From PHBD01 sp964578535 (GTDB lineage Bacteria > Desulfobacterota > Syntrophia > Syntrophales > PHBD01), in contig CAZODI010000040.1 in NCBI GenBank assembly GCA_964578535.1, positions 1 through 30,512 of the forward strand: a stretch of 30,512 bases of DNA, in the 5' to 3' direction. Position numbers and translations under genes: made by a program. Shown here piece by piece: positions 15,455 to 23,718 of this stretch. A model generated the notes under the pieces. It was given only the letters and a program-made list of their open reading frames with translations, did not search any database and was not told where the DNA came from. Each line of letters starts with the position of its first letter. Within the stretch, counting starts at the first letter, position 1.

Positions 15455-16330
15455 TTATCCCTTGGCCAGGGCCTCGGTGCCGCCGACGATGTCCATCAGT
15501 TCGGCGGTGATGGCGGCCTGCCGGGCCTTGTTGTACTTGAGGGAAAGGCTGGTGATCAGCTCCTCGCAGTTCTTCGTGGCATTGTCCATGGCGGCCATCC
15601 GGGCGCCGTTCTCCCCGGCGCTCGTCTCTAGAAGTGCCCGGAAGAGAAGGACATGGACATACATCCGGAGCATCTTGTCCAGAAGGTACTCCTCGGAAGG
15701 TTCGTAAATGTAATCGAGCCTTTTTTCCGGTTCCACCTCTTCCTGCTGCCCGATGGTCGGGAGGGGGAAAAGACGGACGACGGAGGGCCGCTGGACGGAC
15801 ACGTTCCGGAACTCGTTGTAGATCAGGTAGAGCTCGTCGTATTCTTCCGCCAAGAAGGGGGGGATGATGTCCTCGCCGATCTGCACGCCCAGGTTCATGG
15901 TGAAGCGGCCGAGCTGGTCCACCCACTCGCTGACGATCTTCTCTTTTTTCCGGAAGTAGTCCCTTCCCTTACGGCCGACGGATACCAGGGAGACTTCGGC
16001 TCCTTCCTGTCTCTTGGCGACGACGAACTTTTCCGTTGTCTTGATCAGGTTGGTGTTGAATCCACCGCACAGACCACGGTCGGAGGTCATGACGATGATC
16101 CGGATCCGCTTGGCCGGACGAACCGCCAGGAGCGGATGCGAGGAGGCATCCACACGGAGAGCAAGGCTGCTCATGACGTCCATGAACTTGATGGCGTAGG
16201 GACGGAAATTATCCATCCGCAGCTGCGCCGATTTGAACTTGGAAGCGGCCACCATGTTCATGGCCTTGGTGATCTGCTTCGTCTTCTGGACGGCGGATAT
16301 CTTGCGTTTGATGTCTTTTAATGCGGCCAC
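15455..16330 (-). CDS. atpG: F1 ATP synthase gamma subunit
   Basis: Central rotor shaft of F1, 291 residues. The N-terminal helix KDIKRKISAVQKTKQITKAM and the C-terminal helix containing SLKYNKARQAAIT form the conserved coiled coil that turns inside the hexamer. The middle Rossmann-like part includes SDRGLCGGFN. Length and both termini fit the family. It is 51 bp after atpA and 34 bp before atpD. Confidence 0.96.
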   Translation of the reverse strand: MAALKDIKRKISAVQKTKQITKAMNMVAASKFKSAQLRMDNFRPYAIKFMDVMSSLALRVDASSHPLLAVRPAKRIRIIVMTSDRGLCGGFNTNLIKTTEKFVVAKRQEGAEVSLVSVGRKGRDYFRKKEKIVSEWVDQLGRFTMNLGVQIGEDIIPPFLAEEYDELYLIYNEFRNVSVQRPSVVRLFPLPTIGQQEEVEPEKRLDYIYEPSEEYLLDKMLRMYVHVLLFRALLETSAGENGARMAAMDNATKNCEELITSLSLKYNKARQAAITAELMDIVGGTEALAKG

Positions 16331-16381
16331 GTCAACGGACTCCCTTTCTGTTTACGGATGCTTTGGTTCTCCCCCGAGGGA

Positions 16382-17893
16382 TCAGGCGACGTAAACCGTA
16401 TCAAACTCGGTGAGAATGTCCCGCATCTTCTTTTCCAGGTCGGGGCTGATGACCTGCTTCTCGTCGATTTCCTTCAGGACATCCGGATACTTGCTTTCGA
16501 CGAAGCTCAGCATCTGCGGTTCGTAGTTTTTCAGTTTGTCTACATCGTACTTGTCCAGGAAGCCGCGCGTGCCGGCAAAGAGGATGGCGACCTGCATGCC
16601 GAGGGACATCGGCTGGAACTGGGGCTGTTTCAGGATTTCCACAAGCCGGACGCCGCGGTCGAGCTGCGCCTGGGTGGCCTTGTCCAGGTCGCTTCCGAAC
16701 TGGGCGAAGGCCGCCAGTTCGCGGTACTGGGCAAGGTCGAGCTTCAGGGTTCCCGCCACCTGCTTCATGGCCTTGACCTGAGCGGCACCACCGACCCGGG
16801 ACACCGAAAGGCCGACGTTGATGGCCGGGCGGATACCGGAGTAGAAGAGGCTCGGCTCCAGGTAGACCTGGCCGTCGGTAATGGAAATAACGTTCGTCGG
16901 AATGTAGGCGGACACGTCGCCGGCCTGGGTCTCGATGATCGGAAGGGCCGTGAGGGATCCGCTGCCGAGATCCTCGCTGACGCGGGCGGCTCGCTCCAAA
17001 AGACGCGAGTGGTTGTAGAAGATGTCACCGGGGAAGGCTTCCCGTCCGGGGGGGCGCCGCAGGAGCAGGGAGATCTGACGATAGGCGACCGCCTGCTTGG
17101 AAAGGTCATCGTAAATAATGAGGGCGTCCTGTTTGCGGTCCCGGAAATACTCGCCGATGCTGCATCCGGCGTAGGCGGCGATGTACTGCAGCGTGGCCGG
17201 GTCGCTGGCGCAGGCGGAGACGACACAGGTATAGGCCATGGCACCGTACTTGCGCAGGTTTTCCACCACCTGGGCGACGGTCGATTTCTTCTGCCCGATG
17301 GCCACGTAAATGCACTTCACGCCCGTGTCCTTCTGGCGAATGATCGCATCCACGCAGATGGCCGTTTTCCCGATCTGGCGGTCGCCGATGACCAACTCGC
17401 GCTGTCCGCGGCCGATGGGGGTCATGGCGTCGATGGCCTTGAGGCCCGTGTACATGGGCTGGTTGACCGGCTGGCGATGGATGACGCCGGGGGCGACCAT
17501 CTCGATCCGGCGGAACTCCGTCGTTTCGATGGGGCCTTTACCGTCAATGGGAGCGCCCGTGCCGTCGATGACGCGGCCGAGGACGGCCTCGCCGACGGGG
17601 ACCTGGGCGATTTTCCCGGTCCGCTTGACGATGTCTCCTTCCTTGATGTGGGTCACTTCGCCGAGGACGGCCACACCGACATTGTCCCGTTCCAGGTTCA
17701 GCACCATGCCGAGAATTCCGCCGGGGAATTCCAAGAGCTCCATGGCCATGGCGTTCTGCACGCCATACACTCGGGCAATACCGTCTCCCACGGAGAGGAC
17801 CGTGCCGGTTTCGCTGATATCCAGCTTCTTCTGGTAGTCCTTGATCTGCTTGGATATAATCTGACTGATTTCTTCTGCTTTGATGCTCTCCAT
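16382..17893 (-). CDS. atpA: F1 ATP synthase alpha subunit
   Basis: Non-catalytic nucleotide-binding subunit, 503 residues. Walker A GDRQIGKTA is at 170-178, DALIIYDDLSKQA follows, and the arginine finger R366 lies in GLSVSRVGGAAQ. The N-terminal helix, which contacts the delta subunit and the peripheral stalk, begins MESIKAEEIS. It is 3 bp after atpH. No abnormal residue or insertion is apparent. Confidence 0.97.
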   Translation of the reverse strand: MESIKAEEISQIISKQIKDYQKKLDISETGTVLSVGDGIARVYGVQNAMAMELLEFPGGILGMVLNLERDNVGVAVLGEVTHIKEGDIVKRTGKIAQVPVGEAVLGRVIDGTGAPIDGKGPIETTEFRRIEMVAPGVIHRQPVNQPMYTGLKAIDAMTPIGRGQRELVIGDRQIGKTAICVDAIIRQKDTGVKCIYVAIGQKKSTVAQVVENLRKYGAMAYTCVVSACASDPATLQYIAAYAGCSIGEYFRDRKQDALIIYDDLSKQAVAYRQISLLLRRPPGREAFPGDIFYNHSRLLERAARVSEDLGSGSLTALPIIETQAGDVSAYIPTNVISITDGQVYLEPSLFYSGIRPAINVGLSVSRVGGAAQVKAMKQVAGTLKLDLAQYRELAAFAQFGSDLDKATQAQLDRGVRLVEILKQPQFQPMSLGMQVAILFAGTRGFLDKYDVDKLKNYEPQMLSFVESKYPDVLKEIDEKQVISPDLEKKMRDILTEFDTVYVA

Positions 17894-17896
17894 GCC

Positions 17897-18442
17897 TTAT
17901 ATTTCCTCCCCTAAGAGATTCCTTATGTTGTTCAGCTGTGTCCGGACGCTCCCGTCATAGACCTTATCGCCCACTCGAACCACAAGGCCGGCCAGAAGGG
18001 AGGGATCCTCCGTGACGGTCATGTCCGCCTTCTTCTTTGTGGTCTCCTCCAACTGCTGGAGGAGGCTGGCCTGCTGTTCCGGACTCAGCGGATAAGCGGT
18101 CCGAACGGATACCTGGACCCGCATGAGGGCCTTGTCCATCATGTCCCGGTAACTGGCAACGATCTCGTCCAGAAGTCCGATCCGGCCCTTGTCCACCAGG
18201 AGGCCGAGGAAGTTGGCCGTCAGGGGGGACAGTTCGATCCGCTCGAGCAGATAGTCCATGATCTGCTTTTTCTCGACGTGATTGAAGACGGGATTGGCGA
18301 AGAATTCCTTGAGATCCTTGCTGGAGACCAGAACACCGGAGAAGCGGTTCAGGTCCTCGTAGAACGCCTCATACTTGTTTTCCTCGCCGGCGAGTTCGAA
18401 GAACGCCTTGGCATATCGCTTGGAAATCTCGCTGCCGATCAA
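17897..18442 (-). CDS. atpH: F1 ATP synthase delta subunit
   Basis: A 181-residue delta (OSCP) subunit that joins the peripheral stalk to the top of F1. The N-terminal helical bundle begins with SKRYAKAFFELA, and the C-terminal part carries VTEDPSLLAGLVVRVGDKV followed by DGSVRTQLNNIR, the usual delta signature. It overlaps atpF by 4 bp (ATGA) and precedes atpA by 3 bp, implying coupled translation. Confidence 0.96.
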   Translation of the reverse strand: MIGSEISKRYAKAFFELAGEENKYEAFYEDLNRFSGVLVSSKDLKEFFANPVFNHVEKKQIMDYLLERIELSPLTANFLGLLVDKGRIGLLDEIVASYRDMMDKALMRVQVSVRTAYPLSPEQQASLLQQLEETTKKKADMTVTEDPSLLAGLVVRVGDKVYDGSVRTQLNNIRNLLGEEI

Positions 18443-19053
18443 TGTTTGGTCACCACCTTGTCTAAGTAGTCCCGCACCATTTCATTGTGATCCTGGGCGG
18501 TGATGTTCTTTTTGAGGATCTCCTCGGCCATTTCCACGGCCAACTGTGCGGCTTCCAGTCGGAGCGCCGCGCTTCCCTTCAGGAACTCCTGCTCCATCCG
18601 GGCCTTCGTGTCTTCCTGTATTTTTTCAGCTGCCTTCTTTGCATCGGCGATGATCTTTTCCTTTTCCGCCTGTCCCTGGGTCTTGATCATATCGGAGATG
18701 CCGCTGATTTCGTCGGTCATCTTGGTCAGCCGGGATGAGTATTCCTCGTATTTCTTTCGGGCCTCGGCCTTCTGGGCCTCCGTTTCATCGATCTCCGCCT
18801 GGATTCCGGCCCGCCGTCCCACGAAGAATTCCTTGACCTTCTTGGCCAGGAGCCACCAGAGGAGGCCGACGAGGACCGAGAAGTTGATTACCTTGAACAT
18901 GAATCCTTTCATGTCCACGCCGCCTTCTTCGCCGTGCTCTCCGCCGCCTGCAGCGAGAAGATCGGGCGACCAGGCGAGAATCAGGAGCCCCGCGAACGCC
19001 AGGGCGATGAACATTCCATGCGAGCGCATCGTTTCCGTGAACCGAACCTTCAT
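18439..19053 (-). CDS. atpF: ATP synthase Fo b subunit with N-terminal signal-like helix
   Basis: A 204-residue peripheral-stalk subunit. A hydrophobic segment at about 13-34 ends in a likely cleavage site (LLAAGGG), and a second membrane helix at about 52-69 (FKVINFSVLVGLLWWLLA) is the true b anchor. The rest is a long charged coiled coil ending with LEAAQLAVEMAEEIL. The extra N-terminal segment is known from several deltaproteobacterial b subunits and may be a cleaved signal peptide. Its stop overlaps atpH by 4 bp, and its start touches the stop of the b'-like gene by 1 bp. Together with that gene it should form a b/b' heterodimer. Confidence 0.93.
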   Translation of the reverse strand: MKVRFTETMRSHGMFIALAFAGLLILAWSPDLLAAGGGEHGEEGGVDMKGFMFKVINFSVLVGLLWWLLAKKVKEFFVGRRAGIQAEIDETEAQKAEARKKYEEYSSRLTKMTDEISGISDMIKTQGQAEKEKIIADAKKAAEKIQEDTKARMEQEFLKGSAALRLEAAQLAVEMAEEILKKNITAQDHNEMVRDYLDKVVTKH

Positions 19054-19481
19054 TACTGGAGACTCCTTCCCAACACTTTCTCAGCGATCTCCAAGGACAG
19101 GCGCTGCGACTGGTTTTTCAGGACGCCCCGGGCCTCTTCGATCTCACGGTTCATTTTCCCCTGGAACTCTTCCATCATTTTCGGAATGACGCCCCGCACC
19201 GCGTCTACGATCTTCCGTGCCTCCTCGGCGCCTTCCTTCACATATTCGGCCTTTTGCTCCATGGCAGCCTGCTTGGCCTTGCGGACGGCCTCTTCGTACT
19301 CGGCCATCTTCTTCTCCACCGACTCGTGAAGAGTGCGTACCTCATCCCGGGCGCCGTCGAACTGCTGCTTGCGCTTTTCCATGATTCCGAGAATGGGTTT
19401 GTAGAGGAGAACGTTCAGGATGAAAATCAGGATGATGAAATTGACCAACTGGATCCAAAGGGTGTAGTCGATATCAATCAC
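19053..19481 (-). CDS. ATP synthase Fo b'-like subunit
   Basis: A 142-residue second b-type stalk subunit, first gene of the atp operon. It has one N-terminal membrane helix (about 8-26, WIQLVNFIILIFILNVLLY), then YKPILGIMEKRK and a coiled coil to the end. GTG 19481 is the start, with AAGG five bases upstream. Two different b genes are the rule in photosynthetic bacteria, cyanobacteria and many deltaproteobacteria. It follows the leader terminator at 19506-19541 by only 24 nt. Genes for subunits a and c (atpB, atpE) are absent from the window and must be encoded elsewhere. Confidence 0.92.
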   Translation of the reverse strand: MIDIDYTLWIQLVNFIILIFILNVLLYKPILGIMEKRKQQFDGARDEVRTLHESVEKKMAEYEEAVRKAKQAAMEQKAEYVKEGAEEARKIVDAVRGVIPKMMEEFQGKMNREIEEARGVLKNQSQRLSLEIAEKVLGRSLQ

Positions 19482-19505
19482 GGTGCCTTACCTCTCTTGA
19501 AGCAT

Positions 19506-19541
19506 AAAAAAAGCCGAGTGGAGAAACGTCTGCACCCGGCT
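19506..19541 (-). terminator. Intrinsic terminator in the atp operon leader (attenuator candidate)
   Basis: On the minus strand AGCCGGGTG and CACTCGGCT form a 9-bp stem with one G-U pair and a 12-nt loop, followed directly by a T-run (19506-19511). The T-run ends 24 nt before the first atp start codon. On the plus strand the stem would carry an A-C mismatch and no gene ends there. Because no promoter fits in 24 nt, atp transcription must pass this terminator. Confidence 0.75.
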
Positions 19542-19632
19542 ACTTTTTTCTTAACGATCTGGCGAGTCGATAATTTAAAGTAACGATCTCAACAGGCTTT
19601 ACCCTGTATGCCATGTCCCCGAATACAGTCAC
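19540..19632 (-). CDS. Possible atp leader peptide, 30 residues
   Basis: A short frame starting GTG 19632 with AGGGG six bases upstream (an internal ATG at 19614 gives 24 residues) and ending TAG at 19540-19542. The stop overlaps the first two bases of the leader terminator stem. The predicted peptide is basic, ending ARSLRKK. It uses TTA, AGA and AAA codons that are uncommon in the neighbouring genes. A ribosome finishing here would cover the stem. The frame could be chance, and it is too short to judge by composition. Confidence 0.35.
   Translation of the reverse strand: MTVFGDMAYRVKPVEIVTLNYRLARSLRKK
19552..19589. repeat. Direct repeat TAACGATCT in the atp leader
   Basis: TAACGATCT occurs at 19552-19560 and again at 19581-19589, 29 bp apart from start to start, within the AT-rich leader just upstream of the terminator on the minus strand. 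It may be a protein site or a base-pairing element; chance is possible. Confidence 0.4.
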
Positions 19633-19673
19633 CCAACACCCCTGCGTGAAAGCCCATGGTAGTAAAGCGCGGC

Positions 19674-19703
19674 TTTCTAATCATACATGGGAGGGCTTGT
19701 CAA
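19674..19703 (-). promoter_or_regulatory. Candidate atp operon promoter
   Basis: On the minus strand a consensus TTGACA (19698-19703) and TAGAAA (19674-19679) are separated by 18 bp. The predicted transcript would start near 19667, giving a leader of about 185 nt that contains the short frame and the terminator. Confidence 0.5.
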
Positions 19704-19777
19704 GCAGTTTTTGCCTTGTCTGACTCGCGGTCAGCGTTCCGTCCTCCGGGGTGTATCATCTTGACACAATTGATCTT

Positions 19778-20143
19778 TCAGTCATCACCCGGGAGGCTGT
19801 CACCGGCCTGTTGCATCTGGCAGTGGCCGGTGAAAAACGCCCCCTCTTCGCAGACAAAAACGGCCGTGCGGATATCGCCCCGAAGGCTCCCTGTCGGAGT
19901 GATGTGGATCGATTCCCTCGCTTCGATGGACCCCAGAACTGTGCCGCCGATCCGAACCGACGGGGCTTCGATGTCGGCCTCGATCCGTGCCCCCTCTCCG
20001 ATCACCAGCAAGCCGTCTCCGGTAATGTTGCCGGACACGTTGCCGTCGACCCGAATGGACCCGTGAAAGGCGAGTTTCCCCTGAAAGGACGAGCCGCTGC
20101 CCAGAAATGCCCGGATTTCATCTGCTTTCTTTTTCCCGAACAT
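19778..20143 (-). CDS. Bactofilin, small polymer-forming cytoskeletal protein
   Basis: A 121-residue bactofilin. The central part (about 17-105) is a right-handed beta-helix of short repeats of the type GSIRVDGNVSGNITG and GEGARIEADIEA, flanked by a short charged N-terminus (MFGKKKADE). Bactofilins polymerise without nucleotide and place cell-wall or polarity factors at the membrane. Start at ATG 20143 with GGAGGG upstream; an upstream open frame runs into rodA and is not used. It is 65 bp downstream of rodA, so it is probably the last gene of the elongasome operon. Confidence 0.92.
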   Translation of the reverse strand: MFGKKKADEIRAFLGSGSSFQGKLAFHGSIRVDGNVSGNITGDGLLVIGEGARIEADIEAPSVRIGGTVLGSIEARESIHITPTGSLRGDIRTAVFVCEEGAFFTGHCQMQQAGDSLPGDD

Positions 20144-20208
20144 GGTCCCTCCTGCCGATGATATGGAGTCCCGACCCCGGATTGACGGGGGAATCTCTCC
20201 GGCCGCGG

Positions 20209-21318
20209 TCAGGGCTGGAGGATGTAGCGACGGACGCTGATATTCAGAAGCAGTCCCACGGCGGTCATCATCACCACCAGGGAGGAGCCCCCGTAACTGA
20301 AGAAGGGAAGGGGTATTCCCACCACGGGGAGGAGCCCCAGTACCATGCCGATGTTGATGAACACCTCCCAGAAGAGAAACATCGCGATCCCGAAAGCAAT
20401 CATCATTCCCGCGAAGTCCCGGGCATGGCGTGCGATTTTGACTGCCCAGAGGATCAAGGCCAGGAAGAGCATCACCAGCACCAGACCGCCCAGGAAGCCC
20501 CACTCCTCGGCGAATACGGAGAAGATGAAGTCCGTCTGCTGTTCCGGAAGGAATTTGAGCTGGGTCTGGGTCCCCTTCAGGAATCCTTTCCCGAGAAGGC
20601 CGCCGGAACCGATGGCGATCATGGACTGGAGGATATGATAGCCCGTTCCCAGCGGATCCTGGTCCGGGTTCAGGAACGTCAGGAGACGCTGTTTCTGGTA
20701 GTCTTTCAGAAAAAACCAGGCTGCCGGAAGCAGGGTCAGGAACCCCGCGGCTGCCAGCAGGACGGACTTGAGCCGTACGCCGACAAAAAAGATCATCGAG
20801 ACGAAGATGATCAGGAGCATCAGGGCGGTTCCCAGGTCAGGCTGCTTGAGAATGATGAAGAAAGGGAGGAAAACGATCAGGAACGGGACCGCCAGTTCCC
20901 GGAGGCGGTAGGGTCGCGGAAGGCGGTGTTCGTCAAGGTATCGGGCCAGCACCAGGATAAGAGTCAGTTTCATCATCTCCGACGGCTGAAACGAGAATCC
21001 GCCCAGATTGATCCACCGTTGAGAACCCTTGACAGCGGTGCCGAGAATGAAAACGGCGACCAGAAGAGCAATGGAGACCCCGTAGATGACGTAGGCATGG
21101 CGGGCAATAAACCGATAGTCCACGGAGAAGGCGATGAACATGGCAAGGACGCCAATGGCCAGCGACTGCATCTGCTTGATATAGAGCGACGTATGACGGG
21201 CGTCGGCCAGGCTGTAGCCCGTGCTGTAAATGTTCATGAGCCCGATGGCACAGATGATCAGAACCATGCCGAACAGCGTCCAGTCAAAATTGAGCAGGAG
21301 CCGGCGATCGACCTTCAT
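20209..21318 (-). CDS. rodA: RodA, SEDS peptidoglycan glycosyltransferase
   Basis: Inner-membrane SEDS protein, 369 residues with about ten membrane helices, polymerising lipid II during side-wall growth with its partner PBP2. Motifs: GSQRWINLGGFSFQPSE, DFIFSVFAEEWGF, and VVGIPLPFFSYGGSS near the end. The start ATG 21318 overlaps the mrdA stop by 4 bp, so translation is coupled to its transpeptidase partner. Confidence 0.96.
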   Translation of the reverse strand: MKVDRRLLLNFDWTLFGMVLIICAIGLMNIYSTGYSLADARHTSLYIKQMQSLAIGVLAMFIAFSVDYRFIARHAYVIYGVSIALLVAVFILGTAVKGSQRWINLGGFSFQPSEMMKLTLILVLARYLDEHRLPRPYRLRELAVPFLIVFLPFFIILKQPDLGTALMLLIIFVSMIFFVGVRLKSVLLAAAGFLTLLPAAWFFLKDYQKQRLLTFLNPDQDPLGTGYHILQSMIAIGSGGLLGKGFLKGTQTQLKFLPEQQTDFIFSVFAEEWGFLGGLVLVMLFLALILWAVKIARHARDFAGMMIAFGIAMFLFWEVFINIGMVLGLLPVVGIPLPFFSYGGSSLVVMMTAVGLLLNISVRRYILQP

Positions 21319-23240
21319 GGCTCCTCCTCCTTCCGGGCTGGCTCCGGCCGGATGGCAGCCAGGGAAGGCTTGACCCGGGGAGGCGTATCCGGACGGGCGG
21401 TCTGTTCCTTTCCGGGCTGGTTTTTCTGCTCGAAATACGCGTCGATCACCCTGCGGGCGACAGGAGCGGCCGCCGAGCCTCCGTGTCCGGCGTTTTCCGC
21501 GATGACGGCGACGACGATTTCCGGGTTCTCATGGGGAGCGAAGCAGACAAACAGGGCATGGTCACGGAATCGGCCGGAGTAGCTTTTGGCCTTCCCGTCC
21601 GAGGCATATCCCACGACCTGGGCGGTGCCTGTCTTCCCGGCCACGTCGGCTTCCTTCCGGCGGAGCGCCCCACCGGTTCCGCCCGGTTCGTTCACGACCC
21701 CCCAGAGGGCATCCCGGAGCAGAAGACGGTTCTTTTCGCTGATTGGAAGCACGCTTTTTTTCTCAGGCGGAAAGGCCTGGACGACCTTTCCGTCGATGGA
21801 TTCGATCTGGCGGACGACACGGGGACGCCACACGGTACCCCCGTTGGCCAGGGCGCCGTAGGCCAGGGCAAGCTGCAGCGGTGTTGCGGTGTTGTAACCC
21901 TGGCCGATTGCAATGGAGATGGTCTCTCCCGGTTGCCAGGGGGTCTTGAAGCGGGCAAGCTTCCAGTCCCTCGTCGGGATCGTGCCGCCCTTTTCCCGCG
22001 GCAGGTCAATGCCGGTGATCTCACCGAAGCCGAAGGCGCGGGCATAGTGGGCGATCTTGTCTACTCCGAGGAGCTTACCGAGGTTGTAGAAATAGACGTC
22101 GCAGGACGAGACGATGGCCCGGTGGAGCGATACGCTGCCGTGGCCGTGCTTCTGCCAGCAGCGGAACGTCCGGTTTCCCAGGGTGAAGGATCCGTTGCAG
22201 TGGAAAGCGGTATCCGGGGTGATAAGCCCCTCCTCGAGGGCCGCCGCGGCGACGACGAGCTTGTAGGTGGAACCCGGCGGATACTGTCCGGAGATGGCCC
22301 GGTTCTCGAGGGGGTGAGCCGGATCCTGGCTCAGCCTTTTCCAGTCCCTGGCGGAAATCCCTCCCCGAAAGAGGTTCGGATCGAAGGACGGGGAGCTGAC
22401 CAGGGCCAGCACGGCTCCGTCGCGGGGGTCCAGGGCTACCACCGCCCCCGGCTTTCCCTCCAGGGCGTTCCAGGCGGCCTCCTGGAGTACGGAATCGACA
22501 TTCAGGATGACATTGTGCCCCGCGATGGGCGAGATCCGGCCCAGGATCCGGACTTCCTTGCCCACCACGTTCACCACCACGTTTTCGGCTCCGTTCGTTC
22601 CTCTGAGAGGGCTGTCCAGGTACCTCTCAACGCCGAATTTGCCGACCATGTCGCCGCTGGCGTAGCGCATCCCTTCCCTCTCCAGGTCTTCCGGGCTGAT
22701 TTCCCCCATGTACCCGATGAGATGCGCCATCTTTTCCTCCTGGAGATACTGGCGGACCGGCACGACATCGGAGACCATTCCCGGCAACTCCAGGGCATGG
22801 GCCTCCACGAGGGCCAGTTTTTCGCGGCTGATGTTTCGTTCGATCCTCAGCGGCTCCACGGAGCGGGTCTTCCGGATCTCCAGGATCTCTTCCGGATAGG
22901 GGAGGGAGCGCTCCCTGCAGAGAGCGGCGAAGCGGTGCGTTACATCCCTGACGTTTCCCGCCCGCTGGGGATGAAACAGAATATCGAAGGCGGCCTGATT
23001 GTCCACCAGCACCGTGCGGTTTCTGTCGAGGATAACGCCCCGAACGGCCCGGATGGTGCGGTTGCGCAGGCTGTTGCTTTCGGAGCGCTGGAACAGCTCG
23101 CTTCCTTTGATTACCTGAAGGTGCCACATCCGCACCACGAGGACCGAAAGGGCGCAGACGACAATCAGGAGCAGCAGCCGGAACCGTTTATGGAATTCGG
23201 CGGAGTCATGGCCATTGAGCCGGTTGTGCCGACCTGCCAT
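21315..23240 (-). CDS. mrdA: Penicillin-binding protein 2 (MrdA)
   Basis: Class B PBP, 641 residues, crosslinking peptidoglycan in elongation. An N-terminal membrane helix (about 20-36) anchors it; a dimerisation/pedestal domain follows. The transpeptidase domain has nucleophile S324 in PPGSTYKLV, the second motif as SSCD (379-381), and KTGTAQ (536-541). The tail after about 605 is Pro/Arg/Glu-rich. GGAGGG lies 8 bases before ATG 23240. The start overlaps mreD by 35 bp and the stop overlaps rodA by 4 bp. Confidence 0.96.
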   Translation of the reverse strand: MAGRHNRLNGHDSAEFHKRFRLLLLIVVCALSVLVVRMWHLQVIKGSELFQRSESNSLRNRTIRAVRGVILDRNRTVLVDNQAAFDILFHPQRAGNVRDVTHRFAALCRERSLPYPEEILEIRKTRSVEPLRIERNISREKLALVEAHALELPGMVSDVVPVRQYLQEEKMAHLIGYMGEISPEDLEREGMRYASGDMVGKFGVERYLDSPLRGTNGAENVVVNVVGKEVRILGRISPIAGHNVILNVDSVLQEAAWNALEGKPGAVVALDPRDGAVLALVSSPSFDPNLFRGGISARDWKRLSQDPAHPLENRAISGQYPPGSTYKLVVAAAALEEGLITPDTAFHCNGSFTLGNRTFRCWQKHGHGSVSLHRAIVSSCDVYFYNLGKLLGVDKIAHYARAFGFGEITGIDLPREKGGTIPTRDWKLARFKTPWQPGETISIAIGQGYNTATPLQLALAYGALANGGTVWRPRVVRQIESIDGKVVQAFPPEKKSVLPISEKNRLLLRDALWGVVNEPGGTGGALRRKEADVAGKTGTAQVVGYASDGKAKSYSGRFRDHALFVCFAPHENPEIVVAVIAENAGHGGSAAAPVARRVIDAYFEQKNQPGKEQTARPDTPPRVKPSLAAIRPEPARKEEEP

Positions 23241-23718
23241 TCCCGTATCCCTCCAGTCGGCGGCAGAGTTGGAACAACATCGGGGAGAGCCCGCTGAGGA
23301 TGCACGCCTGGGGTAGATAGATCTTCAGTCCCGTAACGAGGACGTTCATTCCATATATTATATAGTAGGCGGAAACAAGGATGATTCCCTCGGCCAGAAC
23401 GGACAGGAAGGTGACAAAGACCAGGAAAAAGGTCTTTGTGGAATAGACCCGGGCGGAGACGGAAGAAAGGGTGAAGAAGATGATTCCGTAAGACAGGATA
23501 TAGAGGCCCGGAAAGGGGGCGATCAGGGTGTCCATGAAGTAGCCCATCAGAAAGGTCGAAACGGCCCCCCTGCCGGTCTCCATGAACAGGGCCGCATAGA
23601 TCACCCCGATGGTCGTGAGCTCCAGGCTGAGCCTCTCGGCCGTGAAGAGCTCCACGATGGACGTCTGCAGAATGACGAGGCCCAGGGCCAGCGGCGGAAG
23701 GACAAGGTAACGGGTCAT
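23206..23718 (-). CDS. mreD: Rod shape-determining protein MreD
   Basis: A 170-residue membrane protein with five to six hydrophobic helices, no catalytic motif, and the weak conservation typical of MreD. It forms part of the elongasome with MreC. The assignment rests on its size, hydrophobic pattern and position between mreC and mrdA. The start overlaps the mreC stop by 4 bp and its 3' end overlaps mrdA by 35 bp. Confidence 0.9.
   Translation of the reverse strand: MTRYLVLPPLALGLVILQTSIVELFTAERLSLELTTIGVIYAALFMETGRGAVSTFLMGYFMDTLIAPFPGLYILSYGIIFFTLSSVSARVYSTKTFFLVFVTFLSVLAEGIILVSAYYIIYGMNVLVTGLKIYLPQACILSGLSPMLFQLCRRLEGYGNGRSAQPAQWP

Noticed and set aside
16358..17914. Open frame of more than 500 codons on the plus strand opposite atpA
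   Set aside because: It mirrors the codon phase of atpA in GC-rich DNA, is low in normal protein features, and atpA is certain. Similar long plus-strand frames opposite mrdA (21483-23297) and the PanE-like gene (3035-4291) were rejected for the same reason.
19762..19767. TTGACA on the plus strand within the bactofilin to atp gap
   Set aside because: No matching -10 box at a proper distance and no plus-strand gene downstream.
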